A DNA stretch of 64,000 nucleotides from Mycolicibacterium pyrenivorans (GCF_025821625.1 NZ_JACKSH010000257.1:1-64000); one strand, 5' to 3'. Numbered from the stretch's first letter, positions 17,216-26,705 are shown. The notes: generated from the letters alone by a model not told the origin. A program made the numbers and translations.

Positions 17216-17332
17216 GCCAATTGCCGGCAGCAGGTCAGACACCAGGCCGCCATCGTCGGTTTCCTGGCAGGCCCCGAGGCCGGTTACGTGACCGGCGCGA
17301 ACTGGAACGTCGACGGCGGTTTCACCGTCTAG
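17216..17332 (+). pseudogene. C-terminal remnant of a second short-chain dehydrogenase
   Basis: QAAIVGFLAGPEAGYVTGAN followed by WNVDGGFTV and a stop is the last part of a FabG-type dehydrogenase. No upstream part of the fold was found in this frame. It differs from the remnant at 14068, so it is a separate relic and not a copy of that one. Confidence 0.65.
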
Positions 17333-17450
17333 TGAGTTCGCGGCGCAGCCGGTGGGTGCAGCGCCGGCGATCGTGAGTGCCACGGCGGCAGCAGGTTAGT
17401 GTGCTTGGGTCGGCCACCGTGAACCAGCCGATAGAAATGTTGAGCAATAC

Positions 17451-18476
17451 ATGACCGCAGCAGCAGAAACGTCGGCGCTCGAAGCGCGGGTCGGCCACTA
17501 CTACCAGATGGACGACACCTATCTGGTCGGCCGGGAGAAGCTGCGCGAGTACGCCCGCGCGGTGCAGGACTACCACCCCGCGCACTGGGATGTCGCCGCC
17601 GCCGCGAAGCTGGGATATTCGGGCCTGGTGGCGCCGCTGACCTTCACCTCGACCCCTGGCATGACGTGCAATCGCCGCATGTTCGAACAGGTCGTCGTCG
17701 GCTACGACACCTATATGCAGACCGAAGAGGTCTTCGAGCAGCACCGCCCGATCGTGGAGGGCGACGAGCTGCACGTCGACGTCGAACTGACGTCGGTGCG
17801 CCGGATCGCGGGCCGAGACCTGATCACCGTGACCAACACCTTCACCGACGCGGCCGGCGAGCGGGTGCACACCCTGCACACCACCGTTGTCGGCGTGACC
17901 GCCGAAGACCTCAACCCGGAGATCAAGACCGCCGTGCACAGCAAGATGATGCACGACGTGGACATCTTCGGGGTCGGCGAAGAGGAGTACCACAAGACGG
18001 TGCGCCCGGAGGGTGAGATCCGGATCGCCGACGGAGGCACCACCCGCACGCCGGGAACACCGTCGTTCGATGACGTGAAGGTCGGCGACGAGCTCCCGGT
18101 GCACCACACCCGACTGTCCCGCGGCGATCTGGTGAACTATGCAGGCGTGGCAGGCGACGCGAACCCCATTCACTGGGACGAAGACATCGCCAAGCTGGCC
18201 GGGCTGCCCGATGTGATCGCCCACGGCATGCTCACCATGGGTTTGGGTGCCGGCTTCGCCTCCGCATGGTCGGGCGACCCCGGCGCGGTCACCCGCTACG
18301 CGGTGCGGCTGTCTGCGCCCGCGATCGTGTCGGCCAACGAGGGCGCGGACATCGAATTCAGCGGTCGGATCAAATCATTGGATCCGGCGACCCGCAGCGG
18401 CGTCGTCATCGTCGCCGCGAAGTCCGACGGCAAGAAGATCTTCGGCCTGGCGACGTTGGACGTCCGCTTCCGCTGA
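17451..18476 (+). CDS. Fused HadA/HadB-like (3R)-hydroxyacyl dehydratase
   Basis: The 341 residues contain two hot-dog folds in tandem. The N-terminal half (about 15-165) has DYHPAHWDVAAAAKLG and the C-terminal half (about 190-338) has the R-specific hydratase motif DANPIHWDEDIA followed by HGMLTMG, with the catalytic Asp and His. This double arrangement is that of mycobacterial fused HadA/HadB-type proteins, which dehydrate or hydrate (3R)-hydroxyacyl thioesters. It could serve fatty-acid synthesis or degradation. The gene stands alone, converging on the SalK-like gene. The ATG at 17451 begins a normal N-terminus. Confidence 0.88.
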   Translation: MTAAAETSALEARVGHYYQMDDTYLVGREKLREYARAVQDYHPAHWDVAAAAKLGYSGLVAPLTFTSTPGMTCNRRMFEQVVVGYDTYMQTEEVFEQHRPIVEGDELHVDVELTSVRRIAGRDLITVTNTFTDAAGERVHTLHTTVVGVTAEDLNPEIKTAVHSKMMHDVDIFGVGEEEYHKTVRPEGEIRIADGGTTRTPGTPSFDDVKVGDELPVHHTRLSRGDLVNYAGVAGDANPIHWDEDIAKLAGLPDVIAHGMLTMGLGAGFASAWSGDPGAVTRYAVRLSAPAIVSANEGADIEFSGRIKSLDPATRSGVVIVAAKSDGKKIFGLATLDVRFR

Positions 18477-18494
18477 CCTGACAGCCCTGGGCGT

Positions 18495-19253
18495 TCACCC
18501 CGGGACGCTGGACTTCAACGACGCGAGCGCATCGGTGCTCAGCCGGGCCAGCTCGTCGGCCTCTGCCGGATCGAGTGCGGCCGCGAAGATCTCCGCCATC
18601 CGCCGGTTGGTGGCCTGCTCGATCTCTGTGTAGCGGTCCTTCTTCCCTGCGCCGTCCGCGAACGGTTCGGGCCAGCCGAACATCATGGCGTACTGATGCC
18701 CCTTGTTGAGCATGTGCGCCTCGACCGGGCTGATGCCGGAGATGGTGAGCGCGTTGAAGTGCACGCCGGCGCGCAACTCCCGCATCACGAACATCACCTG
18801 CAGTGCGCGTGCGGGGGCATCGGCGGCCAATGGCATCGTGCGCCAGCCGGCGAACAACGGCAACCCAGCGGTCGGCGTCGCTGTGATGATCTTCTCCCCC
18901 AGCGCGGCGAGGCGATCCAGCCCGGAGGCGCCCGTCAGGTACTTGCGGCCGAACTCCGCGGCTTGGTCCCAATACTGTTGTGCGGCACCGGCGGCGCCGC
19001 GCACCGCGATACCTTCCTCCCACATCGCGGCGAGCGAGGTCGGCTCGAACACCGCGAACACCGAACTGACGGTGGCGCCGCTGGCCTCACCCAGCACTCC
19101 GCCGCGGCCTGCGACGTACGCCGCCAGGGGGTTCTGATAACCGGCGGCGATGCTCTCGCCGAAGGTTTCCGGATGCAGCATGAAGACCGCGACTGCTTCC
19201 TCCATCGCCGCGCCCGCGGCAGCAGCCGCATCGGTCATGCCGGTGTCGCTCAT
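18495..19253 (-). CDS. SCO6745/SalK-like family protein
   Basis: The 252-residue soluble, mostly helical protein resembles the actinobacterial SCO6745/SalK-like family, whose molecular role is not settled. Helical segments such as GRKYLTGASGLDRLAALGEK and MLNKGHQYAMMFGWPEPF are recognisable. I see no cofactor-binding loop, Cys cluster or membrane segment. Translation starts at an ATG with AAGAGGAG upstream. It lies 30 bases downstream of the glutamate-synthase-like gene on the same strand, so the two may be co-transcribed with the ligase gene in front. The functional link is unknown. Confidence 0.6.
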   Translation of the reverse strand: MSDTGMTDAAAAAGAAMEEAVAVFMLHPETFGESIAAGYQNPLAAYVAGRGGVLGEASGATVSSVFAVFEPTSLAAMWEEGIAVRGAAGAAQQYWDQAAEFGRKYLTGASGLDRLAALGEKIITATPTAGLPLFAGWRTMPLAADAPARALQVMFVMRELRAGVHFNALTISGISPVEAHMLNKGHQYAMMFGWPEPFADGAGKKDRYTEIEQATNRRMAEIFAAALDPAEADELARLSTDALASLKSSVPG

Positions 19254-19283
19254 GGCAGAGGCTCCTCTTGATTAGATGGTGGG

Positions 19284-20885
19284 TTATTCCGTCGCCTGGT
19301 TCGGCTCGGTCGCCACCCTGACCGGATCGTGTTCGACGACCTCGTCGGTCCCGGGCAGGTCGTCGTAGCGGGACATGTACGCATCGATCTCGCGGACGAT
19401 CTCCGGGCCCGGTGTGCCCCAACCTTGCTGATAGCCGTACACAGCGGCGAGCGGTCGGTGCCCGCGGTCGCCATCGAGGATTTCGACGTCGTTCGGGCTC
19501 AGCATCGCCGGGTGCCGAACGCCGGCCGCCTCTGAGACCTTCAACAGATCGCGGCGCAACGTCAGGACGTAGTTGGCCAGCCGATGCGACTTCTGCTCCG
19601 GATCCAGCCCCCGCGCCAGCCACGTGTTCTGCGTCGCGATGCCCGTCGGGCAGCGATCGGTGTGGCATTTCTGCGCCTGGATGCAGCCGATCGCCAGCAT
19701 CGCCTCCCGCGCCACGTTGATCAGGTCGACGCCGAGGGCGAATGCCACGATCGCGTTCGCGGGCAGGCCGAGCTTGCCCGAACCGATCCATGTGACGCGG
19801 TCGTTCAGGCCCTTCTCCGCGAACAGCCCGTAAACCTCGGCGAAGCCGACGCGGAACGGGAACGACACGTGGTCGGCGAAAACCAGCGGTGCGGCACCGG
19901 TGCCGCCCTCGCCGCCGTCGACCGCGATGAAGTCGACGCCGCGCTCCCCGTCAATCATCTTGTCTGCCAGCGTCTGCCAGAAACCCGACTCCCCCACCGC
20001 CGACTTGATGCCGACGGGCAGCCCGGTGACATCCGCGATCTGTTCCACGACGTCGAGCATCTCGTCGACGTTGCGGAACGCGGTGTGCCGGGACGGGCTC
20101 GCGACGTCCTTGCCCTGCTCGACACCCCGGACCCGGGCGATCTCCGCGTTCACCTTTGCGCCCGGCAGGTGGCCACCCAAACCGGGTTTGGCGCCCTGGC
20201 TCAGCTTGATCTCGATGGCACGTACCGGGGCGGAGGCGACGACGTCGACCAGCCGGTCGAGATCGAAGTTGCCGTGCCCGTCACGGCAACCGAAGTAGCC
20301 GGTGCCGATCTGGAAAACCAGGTCGCCGCCCTGTCGGTGGTGATCCGACAGGCCGCCCTCGCCGGTGTTGTGCCAGAAATCGGCGATCTTGGCGCCCTTG
20401 TTGATCGCCTCGATCGCCTGCGGACTGAGGGAGCCGAACGACATCGCCGACACGTTGACGACCGATGCCGGACGGAAGGCATGCCGGCGTCCGCGGGGGC
20501 CGCCGAGCACTTTGGCGCCCGGCACCTCGATGTCGCGCCCGTGGATCGGGGAGGCGGGTACGACGTCGGAGAACGTGGCCTGCTTGATGATCGGGTACGC
20601 GGCGTTCTCGGTGTCGTTGTCGGTGCCGAACGAGAAGTAGTTGTTCTCCTTCTTGGCCGAGGTGTACACCCAGCGCCGCTGGTCGCGGCTGAACGGCCGC
20701 TCGGAGTCGTTGCTGGTGATGATGTACTGGCGCAGCTCCGGGCCGACCGACTCCAGCAGGTACCTCATCCGCGCGATGACCGGGAAGTTGCGGCGCAGGG
20801 CGTGCTCCGTCTGGAGCAGGTCCTGCAGCGCGATACCGGCGAGGGTGGCTGCGGGAGCCAGTGCGGCGAGCCTCCGCTTCTTCAT
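19284..20885 (-). CDS. FMN-binding glutamate-synthase-like protein
   Basis: The 533-residue protein has the glutamate synthase central/FMN barrel. The FMN phosphate region is AVDGGEGGTGAAP (about 331-343), and an Fe-S cysteine motif C-x5-C-x4-C follows (CIQAQKCHTDRCPTGI). An N-terminal hydrophobic stretch may anchor it to the membrane. It lacks the glutamine amidotransferase domain of true GltB, so it is one of the stand-alone homologues with unproven chemistry. The start ATG at 20885 overlaps the ligase stop by ATGA, showing an operon with the acyl-CoA ligase upstream. Confidence 0.88.
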   Translation of the reverse strand: MKKRRLAALAPAATLAGIALQDLLQTEHALRRNFPVIARMRYLLESVGPELRQYIITSNDSERPFSRDQRRWVYTSAKKENNYFSFGTDNDTENAAYPIIKQATFSDVVPASPIHGRDIEVPGAKVLGGPRGRRHAFRPASVVNVSAMSFGSLSPQAIEAINKGAKIADFWHNTGEGGLSDHHRQGGDLVFQIGTGYFGCRDGHGNFDLDRLVDVVASAPVRAIEIKLSQGAKPGLGGHLPGAKVNAEIARVRGVEQGKDVASPSRHTAFRNVDEMLDVVEQIADVTGLPVGIKSAVGESGFWQTLADKMIDGERGVDFIAVDGGEGGTGAAPLVFADHVSFPFRVGFAEVYGLFAEKGLNDRVTWIGSGKLGLPANAIVAFALGVDLINVAREAMLAIGCIQAQKCHTDRCPTGIATQNTWLARGLDPEQKSHRLANYVLTLRRDLLKVSEAAGVRHPAMLSPNDVEILDGDRGHRPLAAVYGYQQGWGTPGPEIVREIDAYMSRYDDLPGTDEVVEHDPVRVATEPNQATE

Positions 20886-22519
20886 GTTCGCTCGCGCAGG
20901 TCTGTGACCTGGTAGGCATCCTCGGCGTAGCGCGACCGGATCAGCTTCTTGTCGTACTTGCCGACGCTGGTGCGTGGAATCTCCTCCACGAACGTCCAGC
21001 GTTCCGGGAGCCACCAGCGAGCGACCTTGTCTGCCAAGAAGTTCCGCAACTGCTCGGGGTCCGTCTCGGCGCCGTCCTGGACGACGACGGTGGCCAGCGG
21101 CCGCTCCTGCCAGCGTTCGTCGGGAACTCCCACCACTGCGGCTTCCCGCACCGCCGGGTGCGCGATGAGGTGGTTCTCCAGCTCGACCGACGAGATCCAT
21201 TCACCGCCCGACTTGATGACGTCCTTGGCGCGGTCGGTCAGGGTGATGTAGCCCTGCGGGTCGATGCGGCCCACGTCGCCGGTGCGCAGCCAGCCGGACT
21301 GGAACTTCGACTCGTCGGTGTTGCGGTAGTAGGAGCCGGTGATCCACGGGCCGCGGACCTCGAGTTCGCCGACCGCCTCGCCGTCGTTGGGCAACAGCTC
21401 GCCCTCGTCGTCGACGATGCGGGCCTCCACCCCGCACACAGGCCTGCCCTGCGTGGCCCGGATCTGCCACTGCCTGTCCTCCGGGGTGTCCGGCGGCGGC
21501 CACGCGAGTGTCGCGACGGGGGAGGTCTCGGTCATCCCCCACAACTGGCGGATCTGCACGCTGAACTTCTCCTCGAACTCCTTCATCAGCGACACCGGCA
21601 CCGCAGACCCTCCGCAGGCGACGAGCCGCAGCGAGGAGATGTCGTGGCCGGGGTTGCGTTCGAGGTGGTGCATGACGTCGTTCCAGATCGTGGGCACTGC
21701 ACCTGCGACGGTGGGCCGCTGCGTCTCGATCAGGTCGACGACCCGCTCGGCGTCCATGAAGCGGTCCGGCAGCACCAGGTCCGCACCGGCCATCAATGCG
21801 GCGTACGGCAGACCCCAGGCGTTGGCATGGAACATCGGCACGATCGGCAACGCCTTGTCGGAGAAGCTCAGCCCCAGCCCGTTGCCTCCGCACACTGCCA
21901 TCGAGTGCAGGTAGCTCGACCGGTGCCCGTACACCACGCCCTTCGGGTGGCCGGTGGTTCCGCTGGTGTAACACATTGCGGCGGCGGAGTTCTCGTCGAT
22001 ATCGGGCCAGTCGAAATCGTCGGACTCGGCGGCGGTGATCTCGTGGTAGCGCAGCACCCGCTTGCCCGAGGCCTGCAGCGGCGCCAGATCCCCGTCGCCG
22101 ACGACGATCACCGTGTGCACGGTCTCCATCGATCGCAGCACCGGGGCCAGCAGCGGGACCAGCGACACATCGGCGATCACCACCTGGTCCTCGGCCTCGT
22201 AGGCTACGAACTCGATCTGCTCCGGGAAGAGCCGGATGTTCAGCGTGTGCAGCACCGCCCCCATCGATGGCACCGCGACGTAGGCCTCGAGATGCTCCTG
22301 GGTGTTCCACATGAACGTGGCGACGCGATCGTCACCCTCGATGCCGAGGCGGCGCAGCGCGTTGGCGAGCCGGGCGGCCTGCCGGCCGACGTCGCGGTAG
22401 GTGGCGTGCCGGTAGCCGTCTCCCGTTGCGGTCGTCACCGTGCGGTCGCCGTGGACCGTGACGGCGTACCGGAGTATCGCCGCCACCGTCAGCGGGGAGT
22501 TCTGCATCGTGCTGTACAT
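20882..22519 (-). CDS. Fatty-acid--CoA ligase (FadD type)
   Basis: The 545-residue member of the AMP-forming ligase superfamily shows the adenylation motif A3 (MCYTSGTTGHPKG, about 190), A5 (WGMTETSPV), A7 (GWLRTGDVG), A8 (DRAKDVIKSGGEWIS) and the catalytic A10 lysine (PRTSVGKYDKK, near 524). The family activates a carboxylic acid as acyl-AMP and then acyl-CoA. Chain-length preference cannot be told. It leads an operon with the FMN-binding glutamate-synthase-like protein. An alternative start at the second methionine (22507) is possible. Confidence 0.92.
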   Translation of the reverse strand: MYSTMQNSPLTVAAILRYAVTVHGDRTVTTATGDGYRHATYRDVGRQAARLANALRRLGIEGDDRVATFMWNTQEHLEAYVAVPSMGAVLHTLNIRLFPEQIEFVAYEAEDQVVIADVSLVPLLAPVLRSMETVHTVIVVGDGDLAPLQASGKRVLRYHEITAAESDDFDWPDIDENSAAAMCYTSGTTGHPKGVVYGHRSSYLHSMAVCGGNGLGLSFSDKALPIVPMFHANAWGLPYAALMAGADLVLPDRFMDAERVVDLIETQRPTVAGAVPTIWNDVMHHLERNPGHDISSLRLVACGGSAVPVSLMKEFEEKFSVQIRQLWGMTETSPVATLAWPPPDTPEDRQWQIRATQGRPVCGVEARIVDDEGELLPNDGEAVGELEVRGPWITGSYYRNTDESKFQSGWLRTGDVGRIDPQGYITLTDRAKDVIKSGGEWISSVELENHLIAHPAVREAAVVGVPDERWQERPLATVVVQDGAETDPEQLRNFLADKVARWWLPERWTFVEEIPRTSVGKYDKKLIRSRYAEDAYQVTDLRERT

Positions 22520-22618
22520 CGTTGTACCGCCTTCACCCGTGTGGTCGGTTGGGCGCGATGTTAGCGCGCCCGCGGCGTCAAGGGCGGCAAGGGCCGCACA
22601 CCCGCCGCAACGAGGCGC

Positions 22619-23794
22619 TCAGCCGTCTCCGCCCGAGAGGCGCTGGCGGAGGGTGGCCGCTCGCAATGTGAGGTGGTTGCGCTCGGCGACGGTTTGCGCC
22701 TGCGTGGCAGCAGCCACGTAAAGGTCTGCCGCCGTGGCGATCTCACCGGCCCGCTGGTGGAGGTAGGCGGCCGATGCGGTGTACCGGGGCAGCGTCGGGT
22801 CGAGTTCGGCGAGTGCGGCGAGCCCCGCGTGCGGTCCGTCCGCCTCACCGACCGCGACGGCCCGGTTGAGCCGCACCACCGGGCTGTCGGTGAGCCGGAC
22901 GAGCTCGTCGTACCACTCGACGATCTGCACCCAGTCGGTCTCGTGGACGGTCTGCGCGTCGGCGTGCAGGGCCGCGATCGCGGCCTGCGCTTGATACTCC
23001 CCAAGCCGGTCGCGGGCCAGCGCGGCCTGCAGCACGGCCACGCCCTCGGTGATCAGGTCTCGTCGCCAGAGGCTGCGGTCGTGATCGGCCAGCGGCACGA
23101 GGCTGCCGTCGGCGCGGGTGCGGGCCGGGCGTCTGGCGTGGTGAAGCAGGAACAGGGCGAGGAGTCCCGTGACCTCCGGGTCGTCTGAGGTCGCCGCGAG
23201 TTGGCGGGCCAGCCGGATCGCCTCCACGGCGAGGTCTGCAACCTTCGGGTCGCCACCGGTGTAGCCCTCGTTGAACACCAGGTACAACACCTTCAGAACG
23301 GTGCGCAGGTTCCCGGGTTGATCGAGCCGGACCGCGCTCACCGTGCGTTTGGCCCGGCTGATCCGCTGGGCCATCGTCGATTCGGGCACGAGGTAGGCGT
23401 GCGCGATCTGGCGGGTCGTCAAACCGCCGACGGCCCGCAGCGTCAAGGCAACGGCCGACGCGGGGCTCAGGCTCGGGTGCGCGCACAAGAAGTACAGCTG
23501 CAGCGTGTCATCCGCGGATTCGGTCGGTCCGGGCGTCGGCTCGTCGGACACCCGGGCCTCGCACTCGCGCCGCGCGACGTCTGACCGGGTCAGATCGAGG
23601 AAGCGGCGCCACGCCGTGGTGATCAGCCAGCCCTTCGGGTCCTCGGGATGGTGATCGGAACCCGTGCCCCACTTTTCGATCGCCCCGATCAACGCCTCTT
23701 GGACGGCATCCTCCGCGGTGGCGAAATCCGCCCCGCGACGGACGAGGGCCGCCAAGACGCCGGGGATCAGGTCCCGCAGCTGAGCCTCGTCCAT
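22619..23794 (-). CDS. ECF42 family sigma factor with C-terminal helical extension
   Basis: The 391-residue protein has sigma region 2 (about 15-85, TAEDAVQEALIGAIEKW and GWLITTAWRRFLDL) and region 4 (about 110-170, LTTRQIAHAYLVPESTMAQR). An extension of about 200 residues follows, containing KVLYLVFNEGYT and TPR-like helices, a hallmark of group ECF42. This group has no anti-sigma factor and is encoded beside DGPF/YCII proteins, as here. The ATG at 23794 was chosen as the start because MDEAQLRDLIPGVLAALVRR is the normal N-terminus. It follows the DGPF gene by 14 bases. Confidence 0.92.
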   Translation of the reverse strand: MDEAQLRDLIPGVLAALVRRGADFATAEDAVQEALIGAIEKWGTGSDHHPEDPKGWLITTAWRRFLDLTRSDVARRECEARVSDEPTPGPTESADDTLQLYFLCAHPSLSPASAVALTLRAVGGLTTRQIAHAYLVPESTMAQRISRAKRTVSAVRLDQPGNLRTVLKVLYLVFNEGYTGGDPKVADLAVEAIRLARQLAATSDDPEVTGLLALFLLHHARRPARTRADGSLVPLADHDRSLWRRDLITEGVAVLQAALARDRLGEYQAQAAIAALHADAQTVHETDWVQIVEWYDELVRLTDSPVVRLNRAVAVGEADGPHAGLAALAELDPTLPRYTASAAYLHQRAGEIATAADLYVAAATQAQTVAERNHLTLRAATLRQRLSGGDG

Positions 23795-23808
23795 CGCGTG
23801 GGCGGCCG

Positions 23809-24216
23809 CTACTCGGTGACGGTCGGTGGAGCGGTCAGAAACGGCCGCACCTCGAGCCATTCGTGGATCGGCTTGCCGCCCGCGCCGGGTGCCGCGGACA
23901 GCTCGCCGGCCAGTTCGACGGCGCGTTCGTACGAGTCGACGTCGATGATCATCCAGCCCGCGATCAGGTCCTTGGTCTCCGCGAACGGGCCGTCGGTGAC
24001 GGGCGGGTTGCCCTCACCGTCGTAGCGGACCCACGCGCCGTCCGGCGCCAGGGCCTGGCCGTCGACGAACTCGCCGCTGTTTTCCAGCCGGGCGGCGAAG
24101 TCGTTCATGTACTGGATGTGCGCCTCGACCTCCGCGGGTGTCCACTGGTCCATCGGCACATCGTTGACGGCCGCCGGCGCGCCTCGGTAATGCTTGAGCA
24201 GCAGGTACTTGGCCAT
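23809..24216 (-). CDS. DGPF/YCII domain protein, ECF42 partner
   Basis: The 135-residue protein has the sequence that names the family, TDGPFAETKDLIAGW (about 84-98). It starts MAKYLLLKHYRG and has the two-stranded ferredoxin-like pattern of YCII proteins. These proteins are co-encoded with ECF42 sigma factors and are thought to be targets or modulators of them, but the mechanism is unknown. GGGAG precedes the ATG. A cluster of palindromes lies directly upstream, so this is the first gene of the operon. Confidence 0.93.
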   Translation of the reverse strand: MAKYLLLKHYRGAPAAVNDVPMDQWTPAEVEAHIQYMNDFAARLENSGEFVDGQALAPDGAWVRYDGEGNPPVTDGPFAETKDLIAGWMIIDVDSYERAVELAGELSAAPGAGGKPIHEWLEVRPFLTAPPTVTE

Positions 24217-24229
24217 GACGATTCTCCCT

Positions 24230-24256
24230 TCGCAAGTTGCGACCCTAGTTGGTCGC
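24230..24256. promoter_or_regulatory. Two overlapping palindromes in front of the DGPF/ECF42 operon
   Basis: TCGCAAGTTGCGA (24230-24242) is a perfect odd dyad, and GCGACC-CTAGTT-GGTCGC (24239-24256) is a perfect 6-base-arm dyad overlapping it by four bases. On the minus strand, TAGGGT (24242-24247) inside this block could be a -10 box. The position is right for operator control of the sigma factor operon. Confidence 0.5.
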
Positions 24257-24293
24257 TCACCCCTGGGACGGAGCCGTCACGGCGTTCTCGACA

Positions 24294-26702
24294 TCAGCCG
24301 CCGAATCTTTCTGATCCCGGTCCCGGGGGCCAGCGGGATGCGAGGCGGGTGATCAGCCCACGGTCGCCGTCCACCCTGACGCGATCGCCGGTCTTGAGCA
24401 CCTGGGTCGCCACCAGCGTGTTGACGACGCACGGAAGCCCGTACTCCCGCGCGACGACCGCGCCGTGCGATACCGCGCTACCGATGTCGGTGACCAGTGC
24501 GGCGATCACGGTGAAGTACGGGGTCCAGCCCACGTCGGTGACTGGTGCGACGAGAATCTCCCCACGCTGCACTTCACGAGCGTCCTGGATCGACTTCGCC
24601 ACGCGCACAGTCCCTTCCGCGATGCCGCGGCTTGCCGGGCGTCCCAGGATCTGGTCGTCGGTCACGGAGCCGGGGGGTCGAGCGACGATGGGTGCGGGCC
24701 GTCCGACCGAGACGTCGTCGAACTCCAGTGACTGTTGGAACGCCAGCGCATCGCGGCGCTGCAGCGCACGCTGCACCAGGTCGGCGATGTCGCCCTCGCC
24801 GACCACCAGGGGCAGTTCCGCGCGGTCGAAGAAGAAGATCAGGTCAGCATCGGGAAGGCGGCCGGAGTCCGCCAGCACCGCCCCCAGGTGGCGGTAGCCG
24901 AGCTTGAGGCGATGCGCCATCAGCGCCATCTTCGACTTGGTCTCCTCACGACCGCGGGCGCCGCCCTGCGCCAGGCGCGCAAGCAGCCTGACGGTCCGCG
25001 ACCCCGGCTCTTCGACGCGCTTGCGAGTTGGAGTCTCGCCGGCGTGATCACGGGCTGCTTGCACCATGACCTGCATCATGGACCCGAGCCCCTCGGCGTC
25101 CTGGGCCCACGCGGGGTCACGCATGCACAGTTCGCGGTATCCGCGATGTCCATGTCGAGTCAGGAACTGCCGCAACGCCGCAGCGCCGGGGCCGGCCGCA
25201 CTGCGCAGGCCGGTCAGAGCATCCGACGGCGCCGCGGCGAGGAACTGCTCGGCGGCGGTGTCGTCGGCGGCGATGTCCCGCACCACCGCGTGCAGTTCGT
25301 CGACCATCACGGCGCTCTCGACATCGGCGGCACCCGCCATGAGCCGGGCGGCCTCTGCTTGGCCCTCGCTCTCATCGCGACCGCCCCTGACGGCACTGCG
25401 CACCAGATAGCTCTCGAGCACGTTCGCGCCCACCGCAGCTCGTGACGAGGACCGTACGTGGACCAGCGTGACGTGGCAGTACAGATCGACACCCGACTCC
25501 AGCTGCTGCAGAACGTGTTCGGCGTCGCGACTGGTGGGGATGGGGAACGCGGCGATCTGATCACCGAGGCGCCGGATCGCGGGCCCGGCCGACAGCGCAT
25601 GCGAAGTGAGGCGGACCGTGTTGATCAGTTTGGAGACAAACGGTTTGGGTGGCTTGGGCTCGAGTTCATCGATGACCCGACCGCAGATGGACATCGAGAA
25701 CTGTTCCAGCGAGTTTCCGAGAATGCCCGAACTCAGTGCCGTCCCCTCGGTCATGTTCAAGAACAGGTGCCCGTAGAAGTAGCCCACTTGAAGCCATGGC
25801 TTGTCGTAGCGTTCCTGCGCCCGTGCCACCACTTGGGTCATCTGCATCGCGTAGTCGATCGCATGTCCCGACACCGATGCGGTGAGCGGGCAGAAGGCCC
25901 CCGGCATCATCTCGCCGATGTTGCATCGGGTGTAGACGTGCGCAGGGCCCGCCACGGGGGTGTCCATCTCGTTGAGGTCCCCGGGCAGCGTGGTGATCGG
26001 CCGCGCCTGAAGCCACCACAGCTGCCCGGCTCGGTCGATCGCCCATTCCAGATCCATCGGCCTGCCCCAGTGCTGCGACGCACGCAACGCACCGGCCCGA
26101 ATGCGGGCGACATCCTCGTCGGACAGGACGGGCACGTCACCGACCTCGCGCACCGCCTGGGTGCCGTCCCGCGTCACCACGAGATGGTCGGAGACGGCAG
26201 ATCCGTCGACGAGCGCTTCGCCCAGCCCGGCGATGGCATCGATGACCATGAGATCCCTGCGGCCGGTCGCCGGGTCTGCGGTGAAGACCACCCCGGCCGC
26301 GCGCGCATCGACCATCTGTTGGACGACCACATGCATCGTGACCGCATCCGGGCCGCCGTAGGAGGAGGCCCGTTCGGAGCCGACGGAGACCACACACTTG
26401 CCCACAGCCGCGGCGAAGCCCTCGGTGGAATCGACGCCGAGCACGGTGTCGTACTGGCCGGCGAACGACTGCTGGGTTCCGTCTTCTCCGGTGGCCGAGG
26501 ACCGGACGGCCACTTGTGACGCACCCGATTCCAGCATCCGGGTGAAACGGTCGGTCACCGTGTCCGGAAGGGGATGCAGGGAGGCTTGCCCGATGACGAA
26601 ACCCGTTGGGACGGACAGCCCGAGGCGGGTCAGCTCGGCCAACCCCAGCGCCTTGCCGCCGAACCGGTCGTCGACGATCTCGTCGAACTCGATCGGGTGC
26701 AT
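24294..26702 (-). CDS. PEP-utilising enzyme (PEP synthase / rifampin phosphotransferase-like)
   Basis: The 802-residue protein has an N-terminal ATP-grasp domain like that of pyruvate phosphate dikinase (about 1-240; GGKALGLAELTRLG, VAVRSSATGEDG, and FTADPATGRRDLM). A middle domain of about 420 residues begins RCNIGEMMPGAFCPLTAS. A C-terminal swivelling domain has the phosphohistidine loop GSAVSHGAVVAREYGLPCVV. This three-domain order is shared by rifampin phosphotransferase and by many uncharacterised actinobacterial homologues. The reaction would transfer phosphate from ATP through the histidine to an acceptor bound in the middle domain. It is the third gene of an operon with a luciferase-like enzyme, and no rifamycin element lies upstream, so an antibiotic role is only a possibility. 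Confidence 0.85.
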   Translation of the reverse strand: MHPIEFDEIVDDRFGGKALGLAELTRLGLSVPTGFVIGQASLHPLPDTVTDRFTRMLESGASQVAVRSSATGEDGTQQSFAGQYDTVLGVDSTEGFAAAVGKCVVSVGSERASSYGGPDAVTMHVVVQQMVDARAAGVVFTADPATGRRDLMVIDAIAGLGEALVDGSAVSDHLVVTRDGTQAVREVGDVPVLSDEDVARIRAGALRASQHWGRPMDLEWAIDRAGQLWWLQARPITTLPGDLNEMDTPVAGPAHVYTRCNIGEMMPGAFCPLTASVSGHAIDYAMQMTQVVARAQERYDKPWLQVGYFYGHLFLNMTEGTALSSGILGNSLEQFSMSICGRVIDELEPKPPKPFVSKLINTVRLTSHALSAGPAIRRLGDQIAAFPIPTSRDAEHVLQQLESGVDLYCHVTLVHVRSSSRAAVGANVLESYLVRSAVRGGRDESEGQAEAARLMAGAADVESAVMVDELHAVVRDIAADDTAAEQFLAAAPSDALTGLRSAAGPGAAALRQFLTRHGHRGYRELCMRDPAWAQDAEGLGSMMQVMVQAARDHAGETPTRKRVEEPGSRTVRLLARLAQGGARGREETKSKMALMAHRLKLGYRHLGAVLADSGRLPDADLIFFFDRAELPLVVGEGDIADLVQRALQRRDALAFQQSLEFDDVSVGRPAPIVARPPGSVTDDQILGRPASRGIAEGTVRVAKSIQDAREVQRGEILVAPVTDVGWTPYFTVIAALVTDIGSAVSHGAVVAREYGLPCVVNTLVATQVLKTGDRVRVDGDRGLITRLASRWPPGPGSERFGG

Positions 26703-26705
26703 CCG

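Noticed and set aside
24294..26702. Definite rifampin phosphotransferase (rph)
   Set aside because: The domain order agrees, but the middle domain cannot be matched by eye, no RAE lies upstream, and the operon context is different.
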